Of a stretch of DNA of 41,485 nt, positions 1-7,149 are shown one piece after another. The stretch covers positions 1-41,485 of the forward strand of contig JACQHK010000033.1 in assembly GCA_016199065.1 (NCBI GenBank). Direction: 5' to 3'. Position 1 is the stretch's first letter; every line of letters starts with the position of its first letter. The translations under genes were made by a program, and so were the position numbers. This DNA comes from Candidatus Microgenomates bacterium. GTDB taxonomy: Bacteria > Patescibacteriota > Microgenomatia > JACPZF01. Under the pieces are notes generated by a model, which had not been told where the DNA came from, ran no database searches, and saw only the letters and a program-made list of their open reading frames with translations.

Positions 1-152
1 GAAGCGACATAAGTTTTAAGATCCTTATTTGTAAAAAAGAAAAAGATAGTTAATCCGATAAATAACATGAGAAGCAGGCTAAGAAAAAAATCAACCCAAA
101 GCGGATGACTACCCTTGCTGGAAGATTTTTTCTTAATGGGGAGAGTGGGCAT
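1..152 (-). CDS. N-terminal fragment of a membrane protein, cut by the window edge
   Basis: An open minus-strand frame of 50 codons starts at the ATG complementary to 150-152 and runs off the left edge. It begins with a short basic, Ser/Lys-rich stretch (residues 7-14) followed by one strongly hydrophobic segment at about residues 19-40, which looks like a signal anchor. The start lies only 20 bp from the divergent DUF1232 gene, so the two share a very compact promoter region. The visible part is too short to assign a family. Confidence 0.6.
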   Translation of the reverse strand, partial: MPTLPIKKKSSSKGSHPLWVDFFLSLLLMLFIGLTIFFFFTNKDLKTYVA

Positions 153-155
153 AGA

Positions 156-166
156 TATAATATAAT
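156..166 (+). promoter_or_regulatory. Two overlapping -10 boxes in a 20-bp divergent spacer
   Basis: TATAAT occurs at 156-161 and again at 161-166. The second ends 6 nt before the ATG at 173, which predicts a transcript starting at or next to the start codon. No clear -35 box is visible; it would have to lie inside the divergent gene. Confidence 0.45.
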
Positions 167-172
167 AGGTGA

Positions 173-439
173 ATGTCGATAAAATCAATCCTGGGGTTTT
201 TGCAGGAACTAAAGAGTAAATTAATAATAATTAAATTAATCTTCGACCGCCGTACTCCACTGATAACCAAAGTGCTTTTTTTGTTGGCAATGATTTATTT
301 TCTCTTGCCAATTGATTTTTTCCCGGACGTTTCTTTGATCACAGGATTAATCGACGATTTTATAATAGTTCCTTTATTGATATATTTAGGATATAAATTA
401 ATTCCGGATAAAGTTAAAAAGGATTATGAAAATCATTAG
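173..439 (+). CDS. DUF1232 (YkvA-like) small membrane protein
   Basis: This 88-residue protein carries the DUF1232 core: a hydrophobic helix, then the hallmark LLPIDFFPD, a short turn and a GLIDD motif (about residues 43-62), then a second hydrophobic helix and a charged tail. The family is widespread in bacteria, is membrane associated, and has no established biochemical role. The ATG at 173 is preceded by the -10 boxes at 156-166. The gene overlaps the following cupin gene by 14 nt, which suggests co-transcription and coupled translation. Confidence 0.8.
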   Translation: MSIKSILGFLQELKSKLIIIKLIFDRRTPLITKVLFLLAMIYFLLPIDFFPDVSLITGLIDDFIIVPLLIYLGYKLIPDKVKKDYENH

Positions 440-806
440 ATTTAAAGATTTGCAATATACACCAGCCTCTCACGAGGACTTGGTCAACCCTGGTGTCTGG
501 AAAAAAATTCTTTTGCACAAAAATGATTTATCCGCCGGTTTTGTACAGATGATAAACTGGGCTAAATTACCGGCTGGTAACTCGTTTGCCCATCATTACC
601 ACGAAGATATGGAAGAAATTTTTGTCATCATGAAAGGTAAAACTAAAATTACGATTGGTAAAGAAAACGCAATTTTACAAACCGGCGACACAGTGGTTAT
701 TCCCATGGGTCAGGTGCATACCATGAAAAATATTGGCAAAACAGTAGTTTATTATTTGGTGGTGGGAATAAGTCAGGGTAGGGGCGGAAAAACAATTAAT
801 ATTTAA
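426..806 (+). CDS. Small cupin-domain protein
   Basis: A single-domain cupin of 126 residues. The first metal-binding motif is visible as HHYHEDMEE at about residues 56-64, with two histidines in HxH spacing and a downstream glutamate. The second motif is IPMGQVH at about residues 97-103. This is the usual size of Cupin_2 proteins, which bind a metal and act as small isomerases, dioxygenases or sensors; the substrate cannot be told. It is too short and too unlike RmlC to supply the missing dTDP-sugar 3,5-epimerase. Its stop codon lies one base from the stop of the convergent DNA polymerase gene. Confidence 0.8.
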   Translation: MKIIRFKDLQYTPASHEDLVNPGVWKKILLHKNDLSAGFVQMINWAKLPAGNSFAHHYHEDMEEIFVIMKGKTKITIGKENAILQTGDTVVIPMGQVHTMKNIGKTVVYYLVVGISQGRGGKTINI

Positions 807-807
807 T

Positions 808-2058
808 TTATCTGCCAAAGGCAATCCGGTCTACGACCACATCGTCAGAGTTAATCATCAGCGCCGGTTTTACGATGTATTCGCCAAAGCGATCGTTAAT
901 TTCATCTACGGCCTGACTGACCCTAAGTTTTTTAGAAAATTCCGATTCAAATAACTCAAGTTGCGCAAAATCTCTGGGTTTTAAATTAAAGCAAGAAACT
1001 GCCAGGATAACTATTCCCTTTTGCCCGTTTGGGCCGGTGGTAAGTAGGTCTCCCGGCTGCTCTAAAAAAATTTTTTTGGCAGCAAGATATAAATCCTGGG
1101 TGGTAAAAAGAGAAGAGGGCGTGCTGACCCCTTTGTGCCAATAGGTCCCGTCAACATAAGAACAGGAGAGGTGGATGCCATAGGCAAAATGATTTGAATG
1201 GCGAAGTCTCCTGCCCATTTTTTCGCATAACTTCATAAGAATTTTTTGCAAATTGTCCGGGGTATCTTTTTGTCGGGAAAGGGCATAAGACTGTCCGTAA
1301 CTTCTCCGGGTAAATTCAACGTTGTCAATCTCAAAACCTCTTAGTCTTAAATACCAATAGTAGCCACAGACGCTTTTAAAGACCTGGCGTTCTAATTTCT
1401 GTAATGGGGCATCCAGAAATTCCACGGGAGTATAAATCCCTTGAGCATTAAGCCGCCTTTCGTACCTGACATTAATACCACATAAGTCAATTAATTTAAG
1501 CCTTTGTAACACTGCGCGTACGTTTTGATGAGTAATGAGATCTAAACCGTTAGGTTTGTGCAAGGCTGAGGCGGTTTTAGCTAAAAATTGATTAGGGGCA
1601 ATACCGATGCTACAGGATATCCAATCTCCAATTTCTTTTTTAATTCTTTCCTTTATCTCCAGGGCAATATCTATTAAAGGTCTTTTTAATAAGTGTTCAA
1701 TACTAGAAAAGCGCAAAACAGCCTCATCGATTGATTTAGAGGAAACTTCCGGTGAATAATTTTGTAGCAAAGCGATAAACTTTTCATGTACGACGCGGTA
1801 TTTTTCCGGATCGGGAGTTTTAACAATTAACTTAGGATAGATTTGTTTTGCTTCTTTAACCCTCATTCCCACTTTAATACCTAATTTTTTTGCTTCCCGT
1901 GAAGGAGAAAGAACGCAGCCGTAGGCTTCGTCATAAGCAGCTACTACCAGAGGTCGGCCTCGGGCAGAAAACCAGGCTTGCTGTTCGATAGTGGCAAAAC
2001 ACGAATCAAAATCAACATACATGACTAGTGGTTTTTGTTCGTTAAGAAGCATTTCCAT
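808..2058 (-). CDS. Y-family translesion DNA polymerase (DinB/UmuC type)
   Basis: A 416-residue Y-family polymerase, predicted to copy past damaged bases. The palm carries VDFDS at 15-19 and SIDEA at 109-113, giving the catalytic acids D16, D111 and E112. F21 occupies the steric-gate position, with cysteine just before it. The fingers, the thumb with a helix-hairpin-helix (around the CGIN stretch) and the little finger follow at normal family length. It is the last gene of a lexA-led operon and overlaps the preceding small gene by 17 nt. No beta-clamp motif was identified with confidence. DinB and UmuC subtypes cannot be separated by eye, so no symbol is given. Confidence 0.88.
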   Translation of the reverse strand: MEMLLNEQKPLVMYVDFDSCFATIEQQAWFSARGRPLVVAAYDEAYGCVLSPSREAKKLGIKVGMRVKEAKQIYPKLIVKTPDPEKYRVVHEKFIALLQNYSPEVSSKSIDEAVLRFSSIEHLLKRPLIDIALEIKERIKKEIGDWISCSIGIAPNQFLAKTASALHKPNGLDLITHQNVRAVLQRLKLIDLCGINVRYERRLNAQGIYTPVEFLDAPLQKLERQVFKSVCGYYWYLRLRGFEIDNVEFTRRSYGQSYALSRQKDTPDNLQKILMKLCEKMGRRLRHSNHFAYGIHLSCSYVDGTYWHKGVSTPSSLFTTQDLYLAAKKIFLEQPGDLLTTGPNGQKGIVILAVSCFNLKPRDFAQLELFESEFSKKLRVSQAVDEINDRFGEYIVKPALMINSDDVVVDRIAFGR

Positions 2059-2302
2059 CGCTTATTTTCTCCAACGTCCAGATTAAATTTTGGGCATTAA
2101 ATTTTAAGAGAAAATCAACCGTCTCCGTGGTGGCAGAAAAAATATGAAAAAGGTCCGTACCCTCTCTGACCTGGTGGTGGAAAGCAATTTTTTTAATTTC
2201 ATACACCCTTTCTTGCCATTTAATTTTCCTGGGGGAAAAGGTATTTTTCTTTTGGTCGTAAATTGCTACCACGCTGATTTTGTCCGATACGATGGTTTCC
2301 AT
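2042..2302 (-). CDS. Small DUF6504-like protein in the SOS operon
   Basis: An 86-residue protein with a short beta-rich core: a PRKIKWQERVYEI stretch at about residues 25-37, a middle region, and a terminal NLIWTLEKI strand. This pattern (basic residue, W, R, Y/E, then a closing W-x-L strand) resembles DUF6504 proteins found beside mutagenic polymerase cassettes in other bacteria; the match is from memory and moderate. It lies 8 nt downstream of lexA and overlaps the polymerase gene, so it probably works with the polymerase as an accessory or regulator. The role itself is unknown. Confidence 0.65.
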   Translation of the reverse strand: METIVSDKISVVAIYDQKKNTFSPRKIKWQERVYEIKKIAFHHQVREGTDLFHIFSATTETVDFLLKFNAQNLIWTLEKISDGNAS

Positions 2303-2310
2303 AGTAAAAA

Positions 2311-2883
2311 TTAATGATATTTACGCACAACACCCGTCACTACTCCTCCGACAATAAGTTCTTTCCTGGGAACAAAAGAGGGATATTTAGGGTTGGCAGG
2401 AGAAAGATAAATTTGTCCTTTGTCTTTTTTTAAAAACTTTAACGTCCAGGCACCATCGATGTAAGCTGCCAAAATATCTCCCTCGCGGGGATCTTTGTCT
2501 TTTTCGATGATAACAATGTCTCCTTCGTTGATTCCGGCGTTAATCATGGAATCTCCTGATACTTTCAAAAGAAAAGAACGATTCGGATTTTCTACCAGAT
2601 ATTGTTCGATGGATAAAGAATCGACGTATTGTTCTTCATTTCCTTCGGGATAACCGGCTTTGATCGGTCCTAAAAAGGGCAGTGTGATAAAAAGTGTTTT
2701 AGGAACAATTTTCCCCGAAGAGTCTTTTTCCAGAAAACCATTCTTAATTAGTTGTTTTACCAAGTATTGACTGGAAGCAGTGGTGGCATAATTAAATAAT
2801 TGACAGATCTCTCTCTGGGTAGGCATTCTCTTTTGCGTGAGAAAAAATTTCTTAATTTTAGAAAAAGCTAACGGCAAGTTCAT
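2311..2883 (-). CDS. lexA: LexA-family SOS repressor
   Basis: A 190-residue LexA. The N-terminal winged helix-turn-helix (residues 1-65) includes PTQREICQLF and the usual LexA spacing to a second helix. The C-terminal S24 peptidase domain shows the self-cleavage site A77-G78, the catalytic serine in GDSM (S112) and the general-base lysine in TLKFLKK (K149). All elements for RecA-stimulated autocleavage are present. It heads an operon with a DUF6504-like gene and a Y-family polymerase. The start at 2883 is supported by a -35/-10 pair that places transcription at or beside the ATG, and by a palindromic operator in the promoter spacer, which implies autoregulation. Confidence 0.92.
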   Translation of the reverse strand: MNLPLAFSKIKKFFLTQKRMPTQREICQLFNYATTASSQYLVKQLIKNGFLEKDSSGKIVPKTLFITLPFLGPIKAGYPEGNEEQYVDSLSIEQYLVENPNRSFLLKVSGDSMINAGINEGDIVIIEKDKDPREGDILAAYIDGAWTLKFLKKDKGQIYLSPANPKYPSFVPRKELIVGGVVTGVVRKYH

Positions 2884-2889
2884 ACCTCT

Positions 2890-2918
2890 AAAATAATAGT
2901 ACGTTTGTACTATGTCAA
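2890..2918 (-). promoter_or_regulatory. lexA promoter with the operator filling its spacer
   Basis: On the minus strand a perfect TTGACA (complement of 2913-2918) is followed by a 17-bp spacer and TATTTT (complement of 2890-2895). The -10 ends 6 nt before the lexA ATG, predicting a leaderless mRNA. The spacer is nearly identical with the palindrome 2896-2913, so a bound dimer would block RNA polymerase. Confidence 0.8.
2896..2913. promoter_or_regulatory. Candidate LexA operator (SOS box)
   Basis: A perfect inverted repeat, ATAGTAC-GTTT-GTACTAT, with 7-bp arms and a 4-bp centre. The 4-bp centre matches the geometry of the Gram-positive LexA box (GAAC-N4-GTTC), but the half-site differs. Its place between the -35 and -10 boxes of lexA makes it the likely autoregulatory site. 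Confidence 0.75.
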
Positions 2919-2935
2919 GAGCATAAACTATATCA

Positions 2936-3040
2936 TATACTTCGATAACTCAGGTTTGTAACCTGAGTTACTCAGTATAAACCCATCTAATCCGCTTTTT
3001 CGCTCTGACGAGCTGCAAACCGGAGTAAGATGAGTATATA
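2936..3040 (-). repeat. Dispersed hairpin repeat, copy 1
   Basis: Read on the minus strand this is the same unit as the copies at 17781-17968 and 25941-26040. The outer stem pairs 2984-2994 with 3021-3032, an inner stem GCTC/GAGC (3002-3005 with 3010-3013) caps it, and a tail containing TTATCGAAGTAT follows. The tail also holds a private perfect 10-bp hairpin at 2947-2969 (arms AACTCAGGTT and AACCTGAGTT, loop TGT). It lies between the divergent lexA and methyltransferase genes and points towards lexA. Confidence 0.8.
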
Positions 3041-3098
3041 AGACTAATATGACAGATAAGACAGATACCTGATTGAAATTCTTTTACGGTTGAGGCAT

Positions 3099-3104
3099 TA
3101 TTCT
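3099..3104 (+). promoter_or_regulatory. -10 box of the methyltransferase gene
   Basis: TATTCT ends 4 nt before the ATG at 3109. A TTGAAA at 3073-3078 would be the -35 but with a long 20-bp spacer, so only the -10 is proposed. Confidence 0.35.
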
Positions 3105-3108
3105 AGAT

Positions 3109-3816
3109 ATGGAAAAAGTATTTGACCTTTCGCTTAATGTTTTCTTTGCTGTGATAGCCATTACTTGGTGGGTTTTATTGGTTATTCTGTCGCTACCCTT
3201 TTTCATTTTAGGTCTTCTCTATAACCCCAGGCCGTTTCGCAAAATATATGAACAAATTCACGCCAAACGTTTACGCAAAATTTTTTATACTCCCGTCAGA
3301 GGATTAGACGAGTATCTTAAACCAGGATTGAAAGTGTTAGATTTAGGATCGGGTACAGGATTGCGTGCCGAGGAGATTGCCAATTACTATAAAGTTAAGG
3401 TTACTTTATGTGATATTGATGACTTTAATAGAACTAACTTGCCCCTAAAAATTTTTGACGGTAAAAACTTGCCATTTCCTGACAAATCATTTGACGTGGT
3501 GTTAATTTCTTTTGTTTTACACCACACTGACCATCCCGTGGAACTGTTAAAAGAGGCAAAGAGAGTAGCGGTAAAAAATGTCATTATTTACGAAGATAAT
3601 AAAAAAGATATGGCCTCAGATTTTTTTACTATGATGCATGGTCGTTCTTACAATTGGTTTCATAAAATCAAATCAAGTTGCACTTTTTACTCCAAAGAAG
3701 AGTGGGAAAGAATCTTTGCTAAACTCGGTTATAAAATCGTAGTTAGTTTAACCCGTTGGCGTTCCGACTCCTTAACTTACCCCGTTAAAGAATGCCTCTT
3801 TATCCTGGCTAATTGA
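3109..3816 (+). CDS. Membrane-anchored class I SAM-dependent methyltransferase
   Basis: This 235-residue protein begins with one or two hydrophobic segments (about residues 8-37), followed by a methyltransferase domain. Motif I is LDLGSGTG at about 77-84, an acidic strand (CDIDD) is motif II, and a FDVVLISFVLHH strand is motif IV (about 128-140). It belongs to the Methyltransf_11 type; the substrate is unknown. The N-terminal anchor suggests a lipid or lipid-linked substrate at the inner face of the membrane, which is an inference. It is transcribed alone, divergently from lexA. Confidence 0.75.
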   Translation: MEKVFDLSLNVFFAVIAITWWVLLVILSLPFFILGLLYNPRPFRKIYEQIHAKRLRKIFYTPVRGLDEYLKPGLKVLDLGSGTGLRAEEIANYYKVKVTLCDIDDFNRTNLPLKIFDGKNLPFPDKSFDVVLISFVLHHTDHPVELLKEAKRVAVKNVIIYEDNKKDMASDFFTMMHGRSYNWFHKIKSSCTFYSKEEWERIFAKLGYKIVVSLTRWRSDSLTYPVKECLFILAN

Positions 3817-3833
3817 CCAATTCTATCCTATAG

Positions 3834-3863
3834 TTGACAAATCAAACCATTTAGTTTTAGAAT
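3834..3863 (+). promoter_or_regulatory. Strong promoter ahead of the TAG-interrupted gene
   Basis: TTGACA at 3834-3839, an 18-bp spacer, and TAGAAT at 3858-3863. The -10 ends 8 nt before the ATG at 3872, so the transcript should start at that ATG. Confidence 0.65.
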
Positions 3864-3871
3864 AGTCCTCT

Positions 3872-4174
3872 ATGACAGCAAGAGTAGAAAGAGGGCTTAC
3901 AATAAAAGCTTTAAAAGAAGATTAGAGATTGTCTGCTGCTGGTTGGGTGAGAGCCGAAATTAAGCGGACCGGTACTTCTCAGGAATTTGGTGATACATTA
4001 GGACGGTATGATCGATTATTGAACAAAGCAAGGGATGGACATTTGGGTCCGCGAAACCTTCAGTTACTTCAGGATTTAAAATTACAACTTGAAAAAACTT
4101 TTGGTGTACAGAGTGCACTCGATGTCTATCGTGACTGGTCTAACGCTGCTCTTTTAAGAAGACAATCCAGGTAA
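3872..4174 (+). pseudogene. Short unknown gene interrupted by an in-frame TAG
   Basis: From the ATG at 3872 the frame reads 17 codons (MTARVERGLTIKALKED), a TAG at 3923-3925, and then continues open in the same frame for 82 codons to the stop at 4172-4174. The downstream part is soluble, charged and probably helical, with no family I recognise. The promoter at 3834-3863 points exactly at the ATG, so 3872 looks like the true original start. Alternatives are a recent nonsense mutation, restart at the TTG at 3931, read-through, or a sequencing error. The downstream part keeps protein-like composition. Confidence 0.5.
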
Positions 4175-4213
4175 ATTTTTCTCCAAATTTCTTCATAAGA
4201 AAGGGTGCAATTT

Positions 4214-4243
4214 ATGACAATCTACGATGATTCCTCAGATAAT
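4214..4243 (+). promoter_or_regulatory. Promoter of the orphan 131-residue gene
   Basis: ATGACA at 4214-4219, an 18-bp spacer, and GATAAT at 4238-4243. The leader to the ATG at 4260 would be about 10 nt and contains AAGG directly before the start. Confidence 0.4.
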
Positions 4244-4259
4244 ATGGTGAATATAAGGT

Positions 4260-4655
4260 ATGGCGAAAGAATTTGAACATATTATGGTGGGAGGATCAGA
4301 CAATACCGAATTAACAAGCTATGCAAGGGAGGTAGAGTTGGGCGGTGGAATATCAGAAGCTCACTGGTCTGGAGTTAGAGATAAAATTTATTGGTCACGG
4401 CCAAAAACCGTGAGAATAGAAGGCTCCCGAACTGATAATTGTGTGCCTTATGCTATTAAGGCGGCTTTGGAAGTTGGGGTAGAACAAGTTACGGTTGGTT
4501 TAAGAAAATGCAGAAATGATGCCAGGGATTGGGGTGATAATAGTAATTTAGGATTAAGAAAGAGACAGATAGAAGATGTTTTAGGACCGTTAAAAGAAGA
4601 TCCCAGAATTAATTTCGATCCGGAAATCATACCAGACGAGTTTGAGGAATATTAA
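4260..4655 (+). CDS. Unknown 131-residue soluble protein
   Basis: I do not recognise this protein. It has no signal peptide or membrane segment, is rich in charged residues and ends in an acidic tail (PDEFEEY). A central DNCVPYAIKAAL stretch at about residues 59-70 has the look of a cysteine-nucleophile helix start as in C39-like peptidases, but no later His/Asp motif is visible, so this is not a call. It has its own promoter, follows the interrupted gene at 3872, and is followed by a separately promoted gene. Together with 3872 it makes a small island of unknown genes among housekeeping ones. Confidence 0.6.
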   Translation: MAKEFEHIMVGGSDNTELTSYAREVELGGGISEAHWSGVRDKIYWSRPKTVRIEGSRTDNCVPYAIKAALEVGVEQVTVGLRKCRNDARDWGDNSNLGLRKRQIEDVLGPLKEDPRINFDPEIIPDEFEEY

Positions 4656-4673
4656 TAGTTTTTACCCTCCATC

Positions 4674-4701
4674 TTGTATTTAAGCAGTTTTTTGTTATAC
4701 T
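4674..4701 (+). promoter_or_regulatory. Promoter of the SurA-N-like gene
   Basis: TTGTAT at 4674-4679, a 16-bp spacer and TATACT at 4696-4701. The -10 ends 8 nt before the ATG at 4710, so the start at 4710 is preferred over upstream TTG starts and the mRNA would be leaderless. Confidence 0.6.
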
Positions 4702-4709
4702 TTGACGAT

Positions 4710-5402
4710 ATGCCAGCACGTAAGAAAAAATCAACAGCCAGAAGAAGTGGTAGAAGCTCTCTTCCGGTTCAAAACGAATCAGATCAAGATTTACAGCCTG
4801 CAACTTCAGAAACCACAGACACCGGTTCTTCCGTATTTTCCGGAAAGATGATAGTTTTTTTGGCAGTCATCGTGATTCTTCTGGGGTTGGTTATTTTTAA
4901 AAAAGAATGGTTCGTGGCTGCAGTAGTTGATAATAAACCAATCACCACCTGGGAATTAAATTCCGTTTTACAAAGAAGATTTGGAGCAAGAATTTTAGAT
5001 CAGATGATTGATGAGATTTTAATTTTGCAGGAGGCAGAGAAACAAGGAATCAGTGTCTCGGATGCTGAAGTTGAAGAGAAAGTTAAAACCGTTGAGAGTC
5101 AGGTAGGGGGACGGGAAGCGCTTCTGAAATTTCTGGATTTGCAGGGAATGACCGAGCAGGATTTAAGAAAACAGCTAATGATTAAGGCTTTAGTTGATCA
5201 AATTCTCGTCAAGAACGTCAAAATTACCGACCAGGAAATTGCCGATTTTTTGAGCAAAAACCAGGAAACCCTGCCGGCAACAGATGCCGCCACTCAAAAG
5301 AAGTTTGTTGAGGAAGCCATCAAAGAACAAAAAGTAGCTGAAGAATTTCAGAAGTGGTACGAGGGATTGAAAAACAAATCCAAAATCTACAGGTTCTACT
5401 AA
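4710..5402 (+). CDS. Membrane-anchored SurA N-terminal-domain-like chaperone
   Basis: A 230-residue protein with a basic, Ser-rich cytoplasmic head (residues 1-45), one membrane segment (about 46-65), and an extracytoplasmic helical domain. The domain begins with VVDNKPITTWELNSVL, the typical opening of SurA/PrsA-type chaperones, and contains the usual LDQMIDEILILQEAEKQGI helix. No parvulin PPIase domain follows, so it is likely a holdase-type folding helper for exported proteins and not an isomerase. The start was chosen from the promoter at 4674-4701. It is a single-gene transcript as far as can be seen. Confidence 0.75.
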   Translation: MPARKKKSTARRSGRSSLPVQNESDQDLQPATSETTDTGSSVFSGKMIVFLAVIVILLGLVIFKKEWFVAAVVDNKPITTWELNSVLQRRFGARILDQMIDEILILQEAEKQGISVSDAEVEEKVKTVESQVGGREALLKFLDLQGMTEQDLRKQLMIKALVDQILVKNVKITDQEIADFLSKNQETLPATDAATQKKFVEEAIKEQKVAEEFQKWYEGLKNKSKIYRFY

Positions 5403-5449
5403 TTCTTTTTCCACCGCCAACGTGTTTTCTTTAGAAATAATCATTGATA

Positions 5450-5590
5450 GATCAAATGTCAAAACGCCCGCCTACCGGCAGGCAGGCAAAACTCAAAAGT
5501 ACCCGTCTGCGCAGGCAGGCAAGTCAAAACAAAAAACTTTTAACTTTTTAGTATAGTTTTGACCTTTGACTTTTGATCTTTGAGTTAAGT
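5450..5590. repeat. Nested repeat cluster in a non-coding spacer
   Basis: The 262-bp spacer 5403-5664 holds no gene. Two similar GC-rich units sit at 5466-5488 and 5502-5520, both ending GCAGGCAGGCAA. They are enclosed by a longer imperfect inverted repeat: 5450-5465 (GATCAAATGTCAAAAC) against 5556-5578 (GTTTTGAC, an insertion, then TTGATC). Variants of TTTGACTTTTGA are repeated on the right side. This looks like an accumulated intergenic repeat and not a regulator. Confidence 0.6.
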
Positions 5591-5664
5591 TTTTCTATAA
5601 AGATGACATAAGTTTCTGTGTTACAATTAATTATTAACTCGATTCAAAAACTAAAGTAAATTTT

Positions 5665-6471
5665 ATGAAAAAATACAAACAAAATCCGGCCACTTTTCAA
5701 ATGACTGTTCCTACTAAGAACAACAAAAGTTTGCAAAAAGTGTTGCAGTTAGTAAATAAAGACATCGAATTAAAAACTCTGTGGCAGGTTATGAACGTGA
5801 ACGCGATTGACCGGTTGGGAATGCCCGATCACGGTATCGTTCATTTTCAAATCGTGGCTAATATCGGCTTAAAACTGTTAAGAATGTTAATCGATGCCAA
5901 GATAGAACCTTCGGTCGTCAAAAATTTTCAACTGACTAACGATGACGCTGAAGTGGTAGTTTTTTTGGGTTGTATCATGCACGATTTAGGAATGTCAGTC
6001 CACAGACAAAATCACGAAGAATTCAGTCTGTTTTTGGCTCATCACAAAGCTCAGGAGTTATTATCTTTTTATCCCTTAGGGAAAAGAACCATTCTGGTCT
6101 CGGAAGTGCTGCATAGCATCATTTCTCACCGCAGCGACGGTAAGCCATTAACTATCGAAGCAGGAGTGGTAAGAGTAGCTGATGCCTTGGACATGACCGA
6201 AGGCCGATCACGTATCCCTTTCGAAGCCGGTAAGGTCAATATTTATTCACTCTCAGCACTGGCTGTAGAAGAAATAGAAATTCTCAAAGGTGAAGTAAAA
6301 CCGATCAAGATTAAAATAAAAATGTCCAATTCCGCAGGAATTTTTCAGGTTGATGAACTTTTGAAAGAGAAACTGCGTGGTTCAGGAATAGAACATTACG
6401 TTGAGGTGGTGGCAGAAATTGAAGGCGCGACAGAGCGAAAACTTCTTCTTCACGAATTTACTATTGATTAA
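5665..6471 (+). CDS. HD-domain metal-dependent phosphohydrolase
   Basis: A 268-residue HD-superfamily protein. The metal ligands are visible in order: H56/H60 in DHGIVH, the HD pair H106-D107 in IMHDLGM, histidines in the following helices (H150, H155), and the distal aspartate in VADALDM (about 173-176). The C-terminal ~80 residues form a beta-rich domain. This layout resembles archaeal-type HD hydrolases acting on nucleotides or other phosphoesters; the substrate cannot be told. The PAP2 gene starts 6 nt downstream, so the two are probably co-transcribed. The ATG at 5665 is 38 nt after a TACAAT at 5622-5627, a possible -10. Confidence 0.8.
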   Translation: MKKYKQNPATFQMTVPTKNNKSLQKVLQLVNKDIELKTLWQVMNVNAIDRLGMPDHGIVHFQIVANIGLKLLRMLIDAKIEPSVVKNFQLTNDDAEVVVFLGCIMHDLGMSVHRQNHEEFSLFLAHHKAQELLSFYPLGKRTILVSEVLHSIISHRSDGKPLTIEAGVVRVADALDMTEGRSRIPFEAGKVNIYSLSALAVEEIEILKGEVKPIKIKIKMSNSAGIFQVDELLKEKLRGSGIEHYVEVVAEIEGATERKLLLHEFTID

Positions 6472-6477
6472 CTGCCC

Positions 6478-7140
6478 ATGAGTTTAAAGATTAGAGCCTA
6501 TTTGTTGGCCGGCGGTAGTTTGGTTTTTTTTCTTTTTGCGCTTTTTTCCTATGCCGTAAAAAAGAAATTATTAAACCAAATAGATTTTGATACTACGGTA
6601 AGATTGCAGGATAACATCAGTCGTCGTGTTGATACACCATTTTCCCTTTTTTCCCTTTTTGGATCTTTTGAAGTAACAACAGTCATTATTGTCTTACTGG
6701 GAATTTTTTTCCTCATTAAATTCCGTAAGTTGTATTTCGGCTTAGGATTTTTCTTCGTGGCAATTTTTATCGAACTGTTGGGCAAACTTTTTGTTCACCA
6801 TCCTTCGCCACCCTTTTTTATGTTGAGATTCAATTTGGGCTTTAACTTTCCCCAACACTATGTTCATACACAATATTCTTATCCATCGGGCCATATGTTG
6901 CGTACTGCGTTTTTGGCGACTTTTTTTATCTTTTTTTTACTCAGAAAATTGCCGCTTACCAAGTTAAAATGGATAATTTTAACTTTCATTATGGGTTTTT
7001 CGGGAATAATGTTTGTCAGTCGGGTTTATTTGGCTGAGCATTGGCTTTCTGATGTCTTTGGCGGAGCCTTACTAGGAGTGTCTTTTGCTCTTTTGTCACT
7101 AGCACTCTTTCCGTCAGGCCATAAAAAACTTCCGCTTTAA
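6478..7140 (+). CDS. PAP2-family membrane phosphatase
   Basis: A 220-residue integral membrane protein with about six hydrophobic segments and the three PAP2 signature blocks: K103 to P110 (KLFVHHPSP, where the usual arginine is replaced by histidine), PSGH at 136-139, and SR181-182 with H188 and D192 (SRVYLAEHWLSD). These form the phosphate-binding and catalytic site. Members dephosphorylate phosphatidate or undecaprenyl pyrophosphate on the outer face of the membrane. Recycling of the polyprenyl carrier is an attractive role given the glycan genes in this window, but that is an inference. Confidence 0.85.
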   Translation: MSLKIRAYLLAGGSLVFFLFALFSYAVKKKLLNQIDFDTTVRLQDNISRRVDTPFSLFSLFGSFEVTTVIIVLLGIFFLIKFRKLYFGLGFFFVAIFIELLGKLFVHHPSPPFFMLRFNLGFNFPQHYVHTQYSYPSGHMLRTAFLATFFIFFLLRKLPLTKLKWIILTFIMGFSGIMFVSRVYLAEHWLSDVFGGALLGVSFALLSLALFPSGHKKLPL

Positions 7141-7149
7141 TCTCATTTA

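Noticed and set aside
426-806. Cupin as the missing RmlC
   Set aside because: It is about 50 residues too short and lacks the RmlC catalytic pattern.
2947-2969. Transcription terminator
   Set aside because: It is a perfect hairpin but has no T-run on either strand and lies between divergent genes within a repeat.
3387-3584. Minus-strand open frame within the methyltransferase, and similar shadows elsewhere
   Set aside because: These frames lie opposite clear coding sequence and show no family features.
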